From Polynucleobacter sp. AM-26B4 (GTDB lineage Bacteria > Pseudomonadota > Gammaproteobacteria > Burkholderiales > Burkholderiaceae), in the NCBI RefSeq assembly GCF_018882285.1, contig NZ_JACVOT010000001.1, positions 1,123,916 through 1,187,915 on the forward strand: DNA of 64,000 bases, read 5' to 3'. The position numbers and the translations under genes are program-made. The notes under the pieces are model-generated. The model had not been told where the DNA came from, ran no database searches, and saw only the letters and a program-made list of their open reading frames with translations. The stretch's first letter is position 1, and the number at the start of each line of letters is the position of its first letter. Shown one piece after another: positions 10,228-20,436 of this stretch.

Positions 10228-11319
10228 ATGGCCATTAGTCGCCAAGCGCAACGCACAGCAGTTTTGTTGATTAACTTAGGTACGCCAGATGCTCCTACTG
10301 CTGCAGCTGTGAAGCCGTATCTCAAACAATTTTTATCTGACCCACGTGTGGTTGAGATACCTAAAATTATTTGGTGGTGCATTCTAAATCTGATTATTTT
10401 GCCAATTCGCTCAGGTGCATCAGCAAAAAAATATGCCAGCGTTTGGATGCCTGGTCCCGATGGTGGGGCGCCATTATTGGTGCACTCAAAAAATACTGCC
10501 AAAGCTTTGGAGCAAAAGTTCATCGCGCAAGGCAAAGATGTCTTGGTTGATATTGCCATGCGTTATGGCAATCCAAGCATGGAATCTGTTTTAAAGAAAC
10601 TTGAAGCGCAAGGCATGGAACGATTATTGATCTTGCCTCTGTACCCACAGTACTCAGCAACGACTACCGCTTCTACCTTTGATGAAGTTTTTAGAATCGT
10701 GAGTGGCTGGCGCAATCAGCCAGAGCTTCGTTTGATCAAACACTATCACGATCATCCAAGCTACATCAACGCACTCAAAGAGCAAGTTGAATCGTATTGG
10801 CAAGCTCATGGTCGCCCTGACTTTGCTGCTGGCGATAAATTATTGTTTTCCTTCCATGGTGTCCCTAAGAGAACTTTGGATAAGGGTGATCCTTATCACT
10901 GCGAATGTCATAAGACCGGTCGTTTACTTCGCGAGGCTTTGGGTTTAACTGCCGAGCAGGCGATGGTGACATTCCAATCTCGTTTCGGTAAAGCTGAGTG
11001 GTTAAAACCATACACAGCGCCAACGGTTGAATCCTTGGGCCATCAAAAAACTCGTCGCGTGGATATTTTCTGCCCAGGATTCCCTGCTGATTGTTTGGAA
11101 ACATTGGAAGAGATCGCCATGGAAGTTCGTGATGAATTTTTGACCGCGGGTGGTGGTGAGTATCACTACATTGCTTGCTTGAATAACAGCCCAGTTTGGA
11201 TTTCTGGATTGGCAGAAATAGCGGATGATCATTTAGGTGGTTGGCCACAACTGCCAGAGTCACAGCAAGCCTTGGCTTTGAGCATGCAAAGAGCGGCGGC
11301 ATTGGCTGATAAAAAATAA
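10228..11319 (+). CDS. hemH: Ferrochelatase
   Basis: Inserts ferrous iron into protoporphyrin IX in the last step of haem synthesis. The 363-residue protein begins with the family N-terminus ([13 protein letters not shown], 11-23), has the catalytic histidine in SFHGVP (H210) and the [16 protein letters not shown] block (281-296) with the conserved acidic residues. A GAGGAAG ribosome site precedes the ATG. It sits 9 bases after hrcA, so the two are probably co-transcribed, as is usual in Burkholderiales. The family is membrane-associated. Confidence 0.96.
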   Translation: MAISRQAQRTAVLLINLGTPDAPTAAAVKPYLKQFLSDPRVVEIPKIIWWCILNLIILPIRSGASAKKYASVWMPGPDGGAPLLVHSKNTAKALEQKFIAQGKDVLVDIAMRYGNPSMESVLKKLEAQGMERLLILPLYPQYSATTTASTFDEVFRIVSGWRNQPELRLIKHYHDHPSYINALKEQVESYWQAHGRPDFAAGDKLLFSFHGVPKRTLDKGDPYHCECHKTGRLLREALGLTAEQAMVTFQSRFGKAEWLKPYTAPTVESLGHQKTRRVDIFCPGFPADCLETLEEIAMEVRDEFLTAGGGEYHYIACLNNSPVWISGLAEIADDHLGGWPQLPESQQALALSMQRAAALADKK

Positions 11320-11376
11320 AGTTAAAGCCAAGTTCAAGCCAAGATCAAGCAAAAATAAAGTAAAGAGAAAATGAAG

Positions 11377-11438
11377 ATAGGGCCTTGAAATTTGATTTTT
11401 AGGCCCTATATGGTCATTTATTACACGAATAAATGACC
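11377..11438 (+). promoter_or_regulatory. Sigma-32 promoter of grpE overlapped by two perfect inverted repeats
   Basis: CTTGAAA (11384-11390), 13 bases, then CCCTATAT (11404-11411) fits a sigma-32 heat-shock promoter. The promoter is embraced by a perfect 9-base inverted repeat: ATAGGGCCT (11377-11385) and AGGCCCTAT (11401-11409). Directly after it is a second perfect repeat, GGTCATTTATT (11412-11422), 5-base spacer, AATAAATGACC (11428-11438), ending one base before the grpE ATG at 11440. No Shine-Dalgarno sequence is visible. The second repeat straddles the expected start of transcription, which suits an operator; it is not a CIRCE element. Confidence 0.7.
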
Positions 11439-11439
11439 T

Positions 11440-12021
11440 ATGAGCCAAGATAAAAACCAAGAAATACCTTCGTCTTCACAAGAAAATACTCATGAAATCA
11501 ATGAGTTGAATCAGGCTGCCAAAGAATCAGACGCATCTGGTGCTGCTGATGCAGCTAAAGCCCCTTTGACCCCCGAAGAAACCATTTTGGCTTTGGAAGC
11601 TCAAATCAAAGAGTTTCAGGACCAGTTCTTACGTGCCAAGGCTGAAGTAGAAAATGCCCGCAGACGCTCAATGGAAGATGTGGCTAAAGCCCATAAATTT
11701 GCCATTGAAGGATTCGCTGAGAATTTATTACCCGTTTTAGATAGCTTGAACGCTGCCTTAACAGACAGTGGTGCCGACTCCGCCAAGATGAAGGAGGGCA
11801 TTGAGTTAACGTTAAAGCAATTGGTATCAGCTTTAGAAAAAGGCAGAGTTTTAGAAATCAACCCCGTGGGCGAAAAATTTGATCCTCATCGCCACCAAGC
11901 CATTGCAATGGTTCCTCATGAACAAGAGGCCAATACTGTTGTGACTGTCTTGCAAAAAGGCTATTTGATCGCAGACCGCGTTTTAAGACCTGCTTTGGTG
12001 ACTGTTAGTCAGCCCAAGTAA
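11440..12021 (+). CDS. grpE: Nucleotide exchange factor GrpE
   Basis: Co-chaperone of 193 residues that releases ADP from DnaK. An acidic, low-complexity N-terminal tail (about 1-45) is followed by a long coiled-coil helix ([26 protein letters not shown] region, about 50-85) and the C-terminal beta domain with [20 protein letters not shown]. It leads the grpE-dnaK-dnaJ cluster and has its own sigma-32 promoter. The start lacks a purine-rich ribosome site and abuts an inverted repeat, so translation start may be unusual. Confidence 0.96.
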   Translation: MSQDKNQEIPSSSQENTHEINELNQAAKESDASGAADAAKAPLTPEETILALEAQIKEFQDQFLRAKAEVENARRRSMEDVAKAHKFAIEGFAENLLPVLDSLNAALTDSGADSAKMKEGIELTLKQLVSALEKGRVLEINPVGEKFDPHRHQAIAMVPHEQEANTVVTVLQKGYLIADRVLRPALVTVSQPK

Positions 12022-12038
12022 GGCCAAACAAACCAGGC

Positions 12039-12066
12039 CTTGAAATCACATCATTCATCCCCAAAT
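12039..12066 (+). promoter_or_regulatory. Sigma-32 promoter of dnaK
   Basis: CTTGAAA (12039-12045), 13 bases, then CCCCAAAT (12059-12066) matches the sigma-32 consensus closely. It shares the string GGCCTTGAAAT with the grpE promoter. The dnaK ATG is at 12098 with TAGGAG at 12086-12091 as ribosome site. Confidence 0.75.
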
Positions 12067-12097
12067 TACATACATAAACAATTTTTAGGAGTTAAGC

Positions 12098-14020
12098 ATG
12101 GCAAAGATCATCGGTATTGACTTAGGAACAACCAATTCGTGCGTTTCAATTTTGGAAGGCAATAGCCCTAAAGTGATTGAGAACGCAGAAGGTGCGCGCA
12201 CAACCCCTTCCATCATTGCTTATATGGAAGATGGCGAAATCTTGGTGGGTGCTCCTGCTAAACGTCAATCTGTGACCAATCCTCGCAACACCCTTTATGC
12301 GGTGAAGCGTCTGATTGGCCGCAAGTTTGAAGAAAAAGAAGTTCAAAAAGACATCAGCTTGATGCCTTATACGATTGCAAAAGCTGATAACGGCGATGCA
12401 TGGGTTGAGGTACGCGGTAAAAAAATGGCCCCTCCACAAATCTCCGCTGAAGTTCTTCGCAAAATGAAGAAGACTGCTGAAGATTACTTGGGTGAAGAAG
12501 TCACTGAAGCCGTGATCACTGTGCCTGCGTATTTCAACGACAGCCAACGTCAAGCAACCAAAGATGCTGGCCGTATTGCTGGCTTAGATGTTAAGCGCAT
12601 CATCAACGAACCAACTGCAGCAGCGCTTGCTTTTGGTTTGGACAAGCAAGAAAAAGGCGATCGCAAGATTGCGGTTTATGACTTGGGTGGTGGTACGTTT
12701 GACGTATCAATCATTGAGATTGCTGATGTTGATGGCGAAAAGCAATTTGAAGTGTTATCTACCAACGGTGACACATTCTTGGGTGGTGAAGACTTTGACC
12801 AGCGCATCATTGATTACATCATTGATGAGTTCAAAAAAGAACAAGGCGTGGATCTTTCAAAAGACGTGTTGGCTTTGCAGCGTTTGAAAGAAGCTGCTGA
12901 GAAGGCAAAAATTGAATTGTCATCAAGCGCTCAATCAGACATTAACTTGCCATACATCACTGCTGATGCATCAGGCCCTAAGCATTTGAACATCAAAATG
13001 ACTCGCGCAAAATTAGAGTCATTGGTTGATGATTTGATTTCTCGCACAATTGATCCTTGCCGCACAGCCATCAAAGATGCTGGCGTTTCTGTGGGCGATA
13101 TTCATGATGTGATCTTGGTGGGCGGTATGACTCGCATGCCTAAGGTTCAAGAGAAGGTAAAAGAATTTTTCGGTCAAGAGCCACGTAAAGATGTGAACCC
13201 AGATGAAGCGGTTGCTGTAGGTGCTGCGATTCAGGGAGCGGTTTTATCAGGCGATCGTACTGACGTGTTGTTGTTGGACGTGACACCTTTGTCATTGGGT
13301 ATCGAAACATTGGGTGGCGTGATGACGAAGATGATCACAAAAAACACCACAATCCCAACCAAGCATGCTCAAGTGTTTTCAACAGCCGAAGATAATCAGC
13401 CTGCAGTGACCATCAAGGTGTTCCAGGGTGAGCGTGAGATGGCTTCAGCCAATAAAGTATTGGGTGAATTCAATCTTGAAGGTATCGCTCCAGCATCACG
13501 TGGCACACCTCAGATTGAAGTATCTTTTGACATTGACGCTAACGGTATTTTGCACGTGGGCGCCAAAGACAAAGCAACTGGTAAAGAAAACAAAATTACC
13601 ATCAAAGCCAACTCTGGTTTATCTGAAGATGAAATTCAGCGCATGGTCAAAGATGCGGAAGAAAACGCAGAAGAAGACAAGAAGTTGCGTGAAATGGTGG
13701 ATGCCAAAAATACAGCTGAAGCTTTGGTTCATTCAACCAAGAAAGCCCTTGAAGAGCACGGTGCTTCTTTAGAGGCTGGTGAGAAAGAAAAAATTGAAGC
13801 AGCCATGAAAGACTTGGAAGAAGCAGGTAAGGGCACTGATAAAGATGCCATTACTGCCAAAACTGAAGAGTTGGGCAAGGTTAGTCAGAAGTTAGGTGAA
13901 AAAGTTTATGCTGCGATGGCTGAAAAAAACCAAGCAGCCCAAGCTGGCGGTGATAATGCTAAACCTAAGGACGACAATGTCGTTGATGCAGAATTCAAGG
14001 AAGTAAACGACAAGAAGTAA
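12098..14020 (+). CDS. dnaK: Chaperone DnaK (Hsp70)
   Basis: ATP-dependent Hsp70 chaperone of 640 residues. The actin-like ATPase domain starts with [14 protein letters not shown] and contains [13 protein letters not shown], the [11 protein letters not shown] phosphate-binding block and [12 protein letters not shown]; the linker [19 protein letters not shown] leads to the substrate-binding domain, helical lid and a charged tail ending [16 protein letters not shown]. Works with GrpE upstream and DnaJ 9 bases downstream, and in this order the three are a standard heat-shock cluster. Length is normal for proteobacteria. Confidence 0.99.
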   Translation: MAKIIGIDLGTTNSCVSILEGNSPKVIENAEGARTTPSIIAYMEDGEILVGAPAKRQSVTNPRNTLYAVKRLIGRKFEEKEVQKDISLMPYTIAKADNGDAWVEVRGKKMAPPQISAEVLRKMKKTAEDYLGEEVTEAVITVPAYFNDSQRQATKDAGRIAGLDVKRIINEPTAAALAFGLDKQEKGDRKIAVYDLGGGTFDVSIIEIADVDGEKQFEVLSTNGDTFLGGEDFDQRIIDYIIDEFKKEQGVDLSKDVLALQRLKEAAEKAKIELSSSAQSDINLPYITADASGPKHLNIKMTRAKLESLVDDLISRTIDPCRTAIKDAGVSVGDIHDVILVGGMTRMPKVQEKVKEFFGQEPRKDVNPDEAVAVGAAIQGAVLSGDRTDVLLLDVTPLSLGIETLGGVMTKMITKNTTIPTKHAQVFSTAEDNQPAVTIKVFQGEREMASANKVLGEFNLEGIAPASRGTPQIEVSFDIDANGILHVGAKDKATGKENKITIKANSGLSEDEIQRMVKDAEENAEEDKKLREMVDAKNTAEALVHSTKKALEEHGASLEAGEKEKIEAAMKDLEEAGKGTDKDAITAKTEELGKVSQKLGEKVYAAMAEKNQAAQAGGDNAKPKDDNVVDAEFKEVNDKK

Positions 14021-14029
14021 GGAATAGTT

Positions 14030-15169
14030 TTGGCTAACAAGCGCGATTTTTATGACATTCTGGGGGTAGCTCGGAATGCCACGGATGATGAGATCAAAAA
14101 ATCTTATCGTAAGTTGGCAATGAAGTACCACCCAGACCGTAATCCTGATAGCAAAGAAGCTGAGGATAAATTCAAGGAAGCCAAAGAGGCTTATGAGATG
14201 CTATCTGATCCTCAGAAGCGTGCTGCCTATGATCAATATGGTCATGCTGGCGTCGATCCAAATATGGGCGGCATGGGCGGTGGTCAAGGTTTCGGCGGCT
14301 TCTCTGATGCCTTTGGCGACATCTTCGGAGATATCTTCGGTGGTGGCGCTGCTGGCGCTCGCGGTGGCCGTGGTGGACCTCAGGTCTATCGTGGCGCCGA
14401 TCTTCGCTACAGCATGGAGATCACGCTTGAAGAGGCTGCTCATGGTCACGAGACACAGATCAGAGTCCCAAGTTGGTCTAACTGCGAGCATTGCGGCGGT
14501 GAGGGTGCTGAACCCGGTACAAAAGTTGAAACATGTGGAACTTGTCATGGCGCTGGCCAAGTCAGAGTTTCTCAAGGCTTCTTTTCTATGCAGCAGACTT
14601 GCCCACGATGCAATGGATCAGGTAAACATATTCCTAAACCATGTAAAAAATGTCATGGTGCTGGCAAAACAAAATCTCAAAAAACACTCGAAGTCAAAAT
14701 CCCTGCGGGTATTGATGACGGCATGAGAATTCGTTCGGCTGGTAACGGTGAGCCAGGCGTGAATGGTGGCCCAAGCGGCGATTTATACGTTGAAGTTCAT
14801 ATCAAAGAGCATTCAGTATTTGAGCGTGATGGTGATGACTTGCATTGCCAAATGCCAATTTCATTCATTGATGCAGCTTTGGGTGGTGAAATTCAGGTGC
14901 CAACACTTTCTGGTAAAGCCAGCTTTGATGTTCCAGAAGGAACTCAGAGTGGCAAGACATTCAGATTGAGATCAAAAGGTATTAAGAGCTTGAGAACATC
15001 TTTGCCTGGTGACTTGTACATCCATGTTCAAGTAGAAACACCAGTGAAACTCAATCAAGAGCAAAAAGATATCTTGAAGCAATTAGATGAAAGTCTGAAA
15101 TCAGGCGGTGCTAAACACAACCCTCAACAAAAGGGTTGGGTCGATCGCGTGAAAGACTTCTTTAATTAA
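14030..15169 (+). CDS. dnaJ: Chaperone DnaJ (Hsp40)
   Basis: Type I J-protein of 379 residues that delivers substrates to DnaK and stimulates its ATPase. The J-domain HPD is at 34-36, a Gly/Phe-rich linker runs from about 77 to 117, and four zinc-binding CxxCxGxG repeats start at C152, C169, C191 and C205, followed by the C-terminal substrate-binding domains. The start is TTG at 14030 with AAGGA (14018-14022) as ribosome site. It ends 33 bases before the convergent panB gene. Confidence 0.98.
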   Translation: MANKRDFYDILGVARNATDDEIKKSYRKLAMKYHPDRNPDSKEAEDKFKEAKEAYEMLSDPQKRAAYDQYGHAGVDPNMGGMGGGQGFGGFSDAFGDIFGDIFGGGAAGARGGRGGPQVYRGADLRYSMEITLEEAAHGHETQIRVPSWSNCEHCGGEGAEPGTKVETCGTCHGAGQVRVSQGFFSMQQTCPRCNGSGKHIPKPCKKCHGAGKTKSQKTLEVKIPAGIDDGMRIRSAGNGEPGVNGGPSGDLYVEVHIKEHSVFERDGDDLHCQMPISFIDAALGGEIQVPTLSGKASFDVPEGTQSGKTFRLRSKGIKSLRTSLPGDLYIHVQVETPVKLNQEQKDILKQLDESLKSGGAKHNPQQKGWVDRVKDFFN

Positions 15170-15202
15170 GTGCTTTAATGACTTAAAGCCCGAACAAAAT
15201 GT

Positions 15203-16033
15203 TTAGGCTGATTTAAAGCAGTGCTCAGGACCGGGAAATTTCCCGGTTTTGACTTCTTGGACGTAGCATTTAAATGCGGCCTCGATAGAGCTTTGTCCAT
15301 TCAAGAAGTTTTTAACAAATTTAGGACTTCTGCCTGGGAATGCACCTAACATGTCGTGCATCACCAATACTTGACCAGAACAATCAGGCCCTGCACCAAT
15401 ACCAATTGTTGGTATTTGAATTGCGTCAGTCACTTTTTTGCCAAGCTCTGATGGAATGGCTTCTAAAACTAACAGTTGAGCACCTGCTTCTTGCAAAGCT
15501 TTGGCATCATTGATCAAAGTTTGCGCTGACTCTGTTGATTTGCCTTGAACTTTAAAGCCGCCCAAGGTATGAACTGACTGAGGCAGTAAGCCTAAGTGAG
15601 CGCAAACAGGCACGCTTCTTTCAACTAAAAACTTCACAGTTTGTGCAAGCCAAGCTCCACCTTCTAGCTTCACCATGTGAGCGCCAGCTCTCATCAACTG
15701 AGCTGCACTTTGCATGGCTTGCTCAGGTGTTGAATAAGATCCAAACGGCATATCGGCAATTAGGAAAGCAGATGCTTGTCCTTTAGCAACACAACTGGTG
15801 TGATAAACCATGTGCTCAATCGTTACGGGCAGTGTGCTGGTTTCACCTTGAACAATATTGCCCAAGGAGTCACCAATCAAAATCACGTCAACACCAGCTT
15901 GATCCATGAGGGCTGCAAAGCTTGCATCATAAGCAGTCAAAACCGCAATTTTTTCGCCTGATTGACGCATCTCTTGAAGTTTAGAAATGGTCACAAGCCC
16001 ACGCGTGGTGGCTGATTCTTGTAAATAACTCAT
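15203..16033 (-). CDS. panB: 3-methyl-2-oxobutanoate hydroxymethyltransferase
   Basis: First committed enzyme of pantothenate synthesis: transfers hydroxymethyl from methylene-tetrahydrofolate to 2-oxoisovalerate. The 276-residue TIM-barrel protein shows [27 protein letters not shown] near residues 32-59 with the metal-binding Asp residues, and later VKLEGG and [21 protein letters not shown]. It is the last gene of the perM-hda-HAD-pcnB-folK-panB series, 14 bases after folK; pairing with folK links folate and pantothenate synthesis. Confidence 0.97.
   Translation of the reverse strand: MSYLQESATTRGLVTISKLQEMRQSGEKIAVLTAYDASFAALMDQAGVDVILIGDSLGNIVQGETSTLPVTIEHMVYHTSCVAKGQASAFLIADMPFGSYSTPEQAMQSAAQLMRAGAHMVKLEGGAWLAQTVKFLVERSVPVCAHLGLLPQSVHTLGGFKVQGKSTESAQTLINDAKALQEAGAQLLVLEAIPSELGKKVTDAIQIPTIGIGAGPDCSGQVLVMHDMLGAFPGRSPKFVKNFLNGQSSIEAAFKCYVQEVKTGKFPGPEHCFKSA
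15230..15250 (+). terminator. Probable dnaJ terminator lying inside the panB coding end
   Basis: The perfect palindrome CCGGGAAATTTCCCGG (15231-15246), extendable by one pair on each side, is followed on the plus strand by TTTT. It would form a short GC stem with an AAATTT loop. It lies in panB codons for KTGKFPGPE near the C-terminus, so the same bases code on one strand and probably end the dnaJ transcript on the other. Confidence 0.55.
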
Positions 16034-16047
16034 GTGTATCTTGCCCT

Positions 16048-16551
16048 TTAAATATGCTGACTAGGGCAATTGCACCCCTGCACCCTGTTAATTCTTTGGT
16101 GCTCAACATTTGGTATGTATTTCGTTAATTTACCAAATCCTGGCAAGTCAATATCCGGAGCGATTTCTAGAAGTGGGAAAAGAACGAATGATCGTTCAAT
16201 CATCCGTGGGTGAGGAATCGTTAATCTTTCGTTTTGGATCGATAAATCATCGTAAGCCAAAACATCTAAATCAAGTGTGCGAGGCGCATTGATGTAAGGA
16301 CGCTCTCTACCAAAAGTGTTTTCAATGTTTTGGCAAATTGTTAATAGATCTTCGGGCGGTAATTGAGTTTCAAGAGAAATGACCGCGTTGATGAAATCGG
16401 GACCTTCGGCGCCAACGGGAGCGCTCTCATACATACAACTGCGCGTGAGTATCCTCAGCTCAGGATGTTGAGCTAAACAAACTATGGCGTCTTTGATGAG
16501 TTGCTTCGTATCACCAATGTTGCCACCAAGACCAATGAAGGCCAATGCCAT
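16048..16551 (-). CDS. folK: 2-amino-4-hydroxy-6-hydroxymethyldihydropteridine pyrophosphokinase
   Basis: HPPK of 167 residues, which pyrophosphorylates the pterin before dihydropteroate synthase in folate synthesis. The family landmarks are present: [10 protein letters not shown] at the N-terminus, [22 protein letters not shown] in the middle and the signature [13 protein letters not shown] with the metal-binding Asp residues, then [19 protein letters not shown]. It lies 40 bases after pcnB and 14 before panB on the same strand. Confidence 0.96.
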   Translation of the reverse strand: MALAFIGLGGNIGDTKQLIKDAIVCLAQHPELRILTRSCMYESAPVGAEGPDFINAVISLETQLPPEDLLTICQNIENTFGRERPYINAPRTLDLDVLAYDDLSIQNERLTIPHPRMIERSFVLFPLLEIAPDIDLPGFGKLTKYIPNVEHQRINRVQGCNCPSQHI

Positions 16552-16591
16552 TGGAACTCCCTTTTCAATATAGCTGTACTTTATCGTTTTT

Positions 16592-17989
16592 TTAATTAGT
16601 TTGCTCGACTGCTGGTTTTACAGCTTTCGAGCGCGTTCTGCGACGCCTTTTCTTGGGGGTGGATGAGCTTCCAGCCGCCCCCGGGGTATTTTTGACCTGC
16701 AGCATCAAATCTGCTCGAGATATCTCATCCCCTTGCCAGAAATCAGTCCACCATTGGCCAATTTCAGCGTCAATTTCTTGAGTTTGGCAGCGCAATAGAA
16801 GGAAATCGTATGCAGCTTTGAATTTTGGACTTTCAACCAAGCGGTAAGGGTAGCGACTGACGCGCTTTTCTAGACGAGGTTGCATGGTCCAGATTTCGCG
16901 CATATCTGCTTCATGGCGTCTTTGCATGCCTAAAAATTCTTTTTGACGTTCAAAGACCTGGTCAATCGCAGCATGCAATGCTGGAACAGCTGGCATCGAA
17001 GAGCTTTCAAAATTTGCCCAGGCTTCTTGTACGTCATGCCAAAGAAGTGTTGCAAACAAGAAGCCGGCAGAAACTGGTTTGCCAGATTTGATTCTTTCGT
17101 CAGTATTTTCTAGAGACTTCTTAACAAAGGCAGTTCTATCGTCGTCACTCAAGATGACATCAATCAGTGGCAGTATTTTGTGATGCAAACCAACTTTTTC
17201 CAAACCCTCAATCGAAGCCCAAGCATGGCCTGACATGAGTAGCTTCAGAATCTCATCAAACAATCGTGAGCTTGGCACGTCCTGAATCAAATCTCCCAGC
17301 TCTTCAATTGGGGCAAGGGTTTCTTTTTCAATCACAAAGCCAGTTTTGGCGGCGAATCGAATGGCTCTTAGCATGCGAACCGGATCTTCACGGTATCGCT
17401 GACTTGGTTCACCAATCATTCTGATAATTTTGGCATTTAAATCTTTCATGCCATCGTGATAATCCAAGACAACTTCAGTTTGTGGATCGTAGTACATCGC
17501 ATTAATGGAGAAATCTCTGCGTGTGGCATCTTCTGCCTGATCACCCCAAACGTTGTCACGAAGAATTCTGCCGCTGGCCGCTACATCCGCTTGATCTGCC
17601 TGAGCGTGGGCTCTGAATGTAGAAACTTCGATGATCTCTGGGCGCTCTTTGCCGTAGAAGGTGACGTGCACAATCTGAAAGCGTCGACCAATCAATCTTG
17701 AGCGACGAAATAGTTTTTGAACTTGATCGGGTGTGGCATTGGTTGCCACATCAAAATCTTTGGGTGCAATACCAAGGAGCAAGTCACGCACAGCACCGCC
17801 CACAATGTAGGCGTCATAACCTGCGTCTTGAAGAACATGAGTTACTTTCACAGCATTCTTTGAAAGTAACTCGGGATTGATTCGATGGGTTTGCTTACTG
17901 ATCTTTTGAGCGGTCAGTGCATGACCATGGATCAACTTCTTTTGCCCCGTTGGCTTTTTAAGTAATTTATTGATGAATCGACGAATCAT
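16592..17989 (-). CDS. pcnB: Poly(A) polymerase I
   Basis: Class II nucleotidyltransferase of 465 residues that adds 3' poly(A) tails and so promotes RNA decay. It has the GGAVRDLL signature at 64-71 and the DFD metal motif at 78-80, then the RNA-binding region with RYREDPVRMLRAIRFAAKTGF. A basic tail (KKRRRRTRSK) suggests extra RNA contact and separates it from the shorter CCA-adding enzymes. I chose ATG 17989 (MIRRFINKLL), which overlaps the stop of the upstream HAD gene as ATGA; an in-frame ATG at 18013 is less likely. Confidence 0.93.
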   Translation of the reverse strand: MIRRFINKLLKKPTGQKKLIHGHALTAQKISKQTHRINPELLSKNAVKVTHVLQDAGYDAYIVGGAVRDLLLGIAPKDFDVATNATPDQVQKLFRRSRLIGRRFQIVHVTFYGKERPEIIEVSTFRAHAQADQADVAASGRILRDNVWGDQAEDATRRDFSINAMYYDPQTEVVLDYHDGMKDLNAKIIRMIGEPSQRYREDPVRMLRAIRFAAKTGFVIEKETLAPIEELGDLIQDVPSSRLFDEILKLLMSGHAWASIEGLEKVGLHHKILPLIDVILSDDDRTAFVKKSLENTDERIKSGKPVSAGFLFATLLWHDVQEAWANFESSSMPAVPALHAAIDQVFERQKEFLGMQRRHEADMREIWTMQPRLEKRVSRYPYRLVESPKFKAAYDFLLLRCQTQEIDAEIGQWWTDFWQGDEISRADLMLQVKNTPGAAGSSSTPKKRRRRTRSKAVKPAVEQTN

Positions 17990-18666
17990 GCAAACAATTC
18001 CAAAATAGGCCACTGATTTTTTATTGCAAGCTCACGCAGTCTAGCGTCCGGATTGGTTGCCACTGGGTGAGATACTTTTTCAAGCAAAGGCAAATCATTG
18101 ATCGAATCTGAATAAAAGTAACTGCTCTGCACAGAGCTCAAATACAGTTGTTGATCTTTGAGCCATGCTTCTAAGCGAGTGACTTTGCCTTCTTTGAAAT
18201 TAGGAAGGCCTGATACTTTGCCTGAGAAGTTACCGGTCAATGGATCGCCCATCACTTCCGGTTCAGTGGCAATCAAGTGATCAATCTGAAATGCAGCAAC
18301 AATCGGCCTTGTCACAAAGCTATTGGTGGCAGTGACAACGCAACACAAGTCGCCTGCATCTTGATGACGCTTCACCAAATCAAAAGCACTTGGTTTCAGT
18401 TGAGGTTGAATCACTTCTTCCATGAACTGAAGATGCCATTCATTTAACTGGGCTCTTGAGTGTTCAGATAAAGGTTTTAGGGCAAACTCAAGGAAAGCAT
18501 AGATGTCTAAGCGACCAGCTTTATAGTCAGCGTAAAAACGTTCGTTTTGTAAGGCGTAATACTCAGAGTCAACAACCCCAATTTTGGCTAAAAATCTTCC
18601 CCATTCATGATCACTGTCAATGGGTAATAAGGTGTGGTCTAAGTCAAATAAGGCAATTTGTGTCAT
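17986..18666 (-). CDS. HAD superfamily IB hydrolase (SerB-like phosphatase)
   Basis: A 226-residue HAD hydrolase. The nucleophile motif FDLDHTLLP is at the N-terminus (D8, D10), CVVTATNSFV is motif II, and SDSINDLPLLEKV is motif IV; the family IB cap lies between motifs I and II. It resembles phosphoserine phosphatases, but the substrate cannot be told from sequence. It is translationally coupled to pcnB by a four-base ATGA overlap and follows hda by 16 bases, a Burkholderiales arrangement. Confidence 0.88.
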   Translation of the reverse strand: MTQIALFDLDHTLLPIDSDHEWGRFLAKIGVVDSEYYALQNERFYADYKAGRLDIYAFLEFALKPLSEHSRAQLNEWHLQFMEEVIQPQLKPSAFDLVKRHQDAGDLCCVVTATNSFVTRPIVAAFQIDHLIATEPEVMGDPLTGNFSGKVSGLPNFKEGKVTRLEAWLKDQQLYLSSVQSSYFYSDSINDLPLLEKVSHPVATNPDARLRELAIKNQWPILELFA

Positions 18667-18682
18667 CTAGGTAACATTATGC

Positions 18683-19441
18683 TCAATTTTTTTGAGCAAG
18701 CATTTCTTTTAATAATGGAAGAGTGATCGCTCTTTTGGTTTCAAGCGAGTAATTGTCCAAAGCCTCTAACAAAGACATCAAGCTTGGCATGTCACGATGA
18801 AAGTGCTTCAAGAGCCAAGGGGCCACTTCATTGGAGATTTGTAAACCTCGTTCAGTAGCAGCTTGCTGAAGTGCTTGTAATTTTTCGGAATCGGACAAAG
18901 CGTGCATCTGAAACACCAAACCCCAGACCAAGCGAGTTTTTAAATCCTCGCGTATTTGTAAATTTGACGATGGTGCAAGACTGGTGGTGATCAAGTGTTG
19001 ATGACTTGCTTCACGAATCAAGTTATGAAGTCTGAATAAGGCGCCTTGAGCAAACTCACTCAGATGATCAATGTCGTCAACACACAGTAAACCAGGTGCT
19101 TGATTATTTTCAATCAAAGCATCCGCGCAGGCGCGCCATTCATCCATGCTGCTGTCATGATTGAGCAGGTAGGCATTGATACCCAATTCAGACGCCTGGA
19201 GTTGGAGTGCTGACAGAAGGTGAGTGCGACCAGATCCACTGGCACCCCACAAATGAATCATCTTTGAATCAGTACTTAATGCTTTTTGTTCTGATGAGTC
19301 TTGCTGCCAGTTACTTTGAATATCTTTTAAAACAGCGATTAAATTTTCATTGCCAGTGGCGATGAAGTTATCGAGCGTTGGCTTGGGTGTGTGACCAAGG
19401 TCCAGTGCTATTTGGCGAGGCAGTGATGGCGATTGAGACAC
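18683..19441 (-). CDS. hda: DnaA regulatory inactivator Hda
   Basis: DnaA-related AAA+ protein (252 residues from this start) that, bound to the sliding clamp, promotes hydrolysis of DnaA-ATP and limits re-initiation. A clamp-binding hexapeptide QIALDL lies close to the N-terminus, a P-loop-like GASGSGRTHLL follows, then CVDDIDHL as Walker B. I propose GTG 19441 with AGG nine bases upstream; a TTG at 19462 in the same frame would add seven residues and overlap perM by 16 bases. Both keep the clamp motif. Confidence 0.88.
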   Translation of the reverse strand: MSQSPSLPRQIALDLGHTPKPTLDNFIATGNENLIAVLKDIQSNWQQDSSEQKALSTDSKMIHLWGASGSGRTHLLSALQLQASELGINAYLLNHDSSMDEWRACADALIENNQAPGLLCVDDIDHLSEFAQGALFRLHNLIREASHQHLITTSLAPSSNLQIREDLKTRLVWGLVFQMHALSDSEKLQALQQAATERGLQISNEVAPWLLKHFHRDMPSLMSLLEALDNYSLETKRAITLPLLKEMLAQKN

Positions 19442-19446
19442 TAAGA

Positions 19447-20436
19447 CTAACCTTTGTACCAAGAAGAATTTTTATAGAAGACCATCAAGTGTCGTCCCAA
19501 TACCAACAAAATCGCACTCATTGGAAGGGCCAAGAGTATTCCGAAGAAGCCGAACCAGCTACCAAAAAGAATCAAAGCAAAAACCACCAATACTGGATGT
19601 AGGCCAATTTTCTCTCCCACCAATTTAGGCGTTAGGAAGAAACTCTCAATTGTTTGACCAACAATGTAAAGCGCCAACACGGCCAGAATGCTGACCCCGG
19701 CCTCTGCTTGCAATAGAGCCGATAGAAGGGCCAAGATCAAAGCGACACCATAACCAATGTAAGGAATGAAAATCGCCAGCCCTGTGAACAGCCCTAGCGC
19801 AATCGCACCGGTCACGCCTAAAAAATATAGGCCCATTGAGTAGTAGATGGACAGCACTGCAATCACCAAGAGTTGGCCTCTCAGGTATTGAGATAAAAGT
19901 TCATCAATCTCTAGCAAGATTTGTTTGGTTTGACCAAGCCATCTTGGAGGAATCATGGGACTCATTTTTTTGAAAAAATCTTCCCACTGAATGATCAAAT
20001 AAAAAACCACAAAAATAATCAAGACAAGACCAACGATGCTGCCGATGATGGTTTGTCCAGAATTTAAAATTGTTGATAAACCATGGCTGATCAATGTATC
20101 AGCATTGTTTGATAGGTGGGCACTGACTTTGGTTTGAATCATCTCTTGGATTTTTTCTAAATCAATGCCAAGTGCCAGACTGTCCAGCCAAGGTTGGGTG
20201 AGACTTTGAATTTGTTCAAGCCAAGTGGGTAATTGCTGTCTCAAAGCAGGCAATTCTTTTTGTAAAACACTCAAAAAAAGTACCATCAAGCCAAAAACAC
20301 CCAAAAACCCGATTAAAACGGTCAAAAATGCTGAGACAGTTTTATGCGCTCCCCAGCCTACAAGGCTCTTGTATAAAGGCCTTAAGACATAAGCCAGGAT
20401 AAATGCGGCCAAGAAAGTTGTTAATAAAGAAGCCAT
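19447..20436 (-). CDS. AI-2E family transporter (PerM-like membrane protein)
   Basis: Polytopic inner-membrane protein of 329 residues in the AI-2E exporter/PerM family. Hydrophobic segments cover residues 1-25, 30-60, 125-150, 190-250 and 260-320, with the soluble-like central part (about 65-120) typical of the family. The substrate is unknown. The ATG at 20436 is the only usable start because an in-frame stop precedes it; this leaves the first membrane segment shorter than usual for the family. It is divergent from purM and heads the operon with hda. Confidence 0.85.
   Translation of the reverse strand: MASLLTTFLAAFILAYVLRPLYKSLVGWGAHKTVSAFLTVLIGFLGVFGLMVLFLSVLQKELPALRQQLPTWLEQIQSLTQPWLDSLALGIDLEKIQEMIQTKVSAHLSNNADTLISHGLSTILNSGQTIIGSIVGLVLIIFVVFYLIIQWEDFFKKMSPMIPPRWLGQTKQILLEIDELLSQYLRGQLLVIAVLSIYYSMGLYFLGVTGAIALGLFTGLAIFIPYIGYGVALILALLSALLQAEAGVSILAVLALYIVGQTIESFFLTPKLVGEKIGLHPVLVVFALILFGSWFGFFGILLALPMSAILLVLGRHLMVFYKNSSWYKG

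Noticed and set aside
9150..12097. Search for a CIRCE operator near hrcA, grpE and dnaK.
   Set aside because: No TTAGCACTC/GAGTGCTAA pair is present in any of the three upstream gaps.
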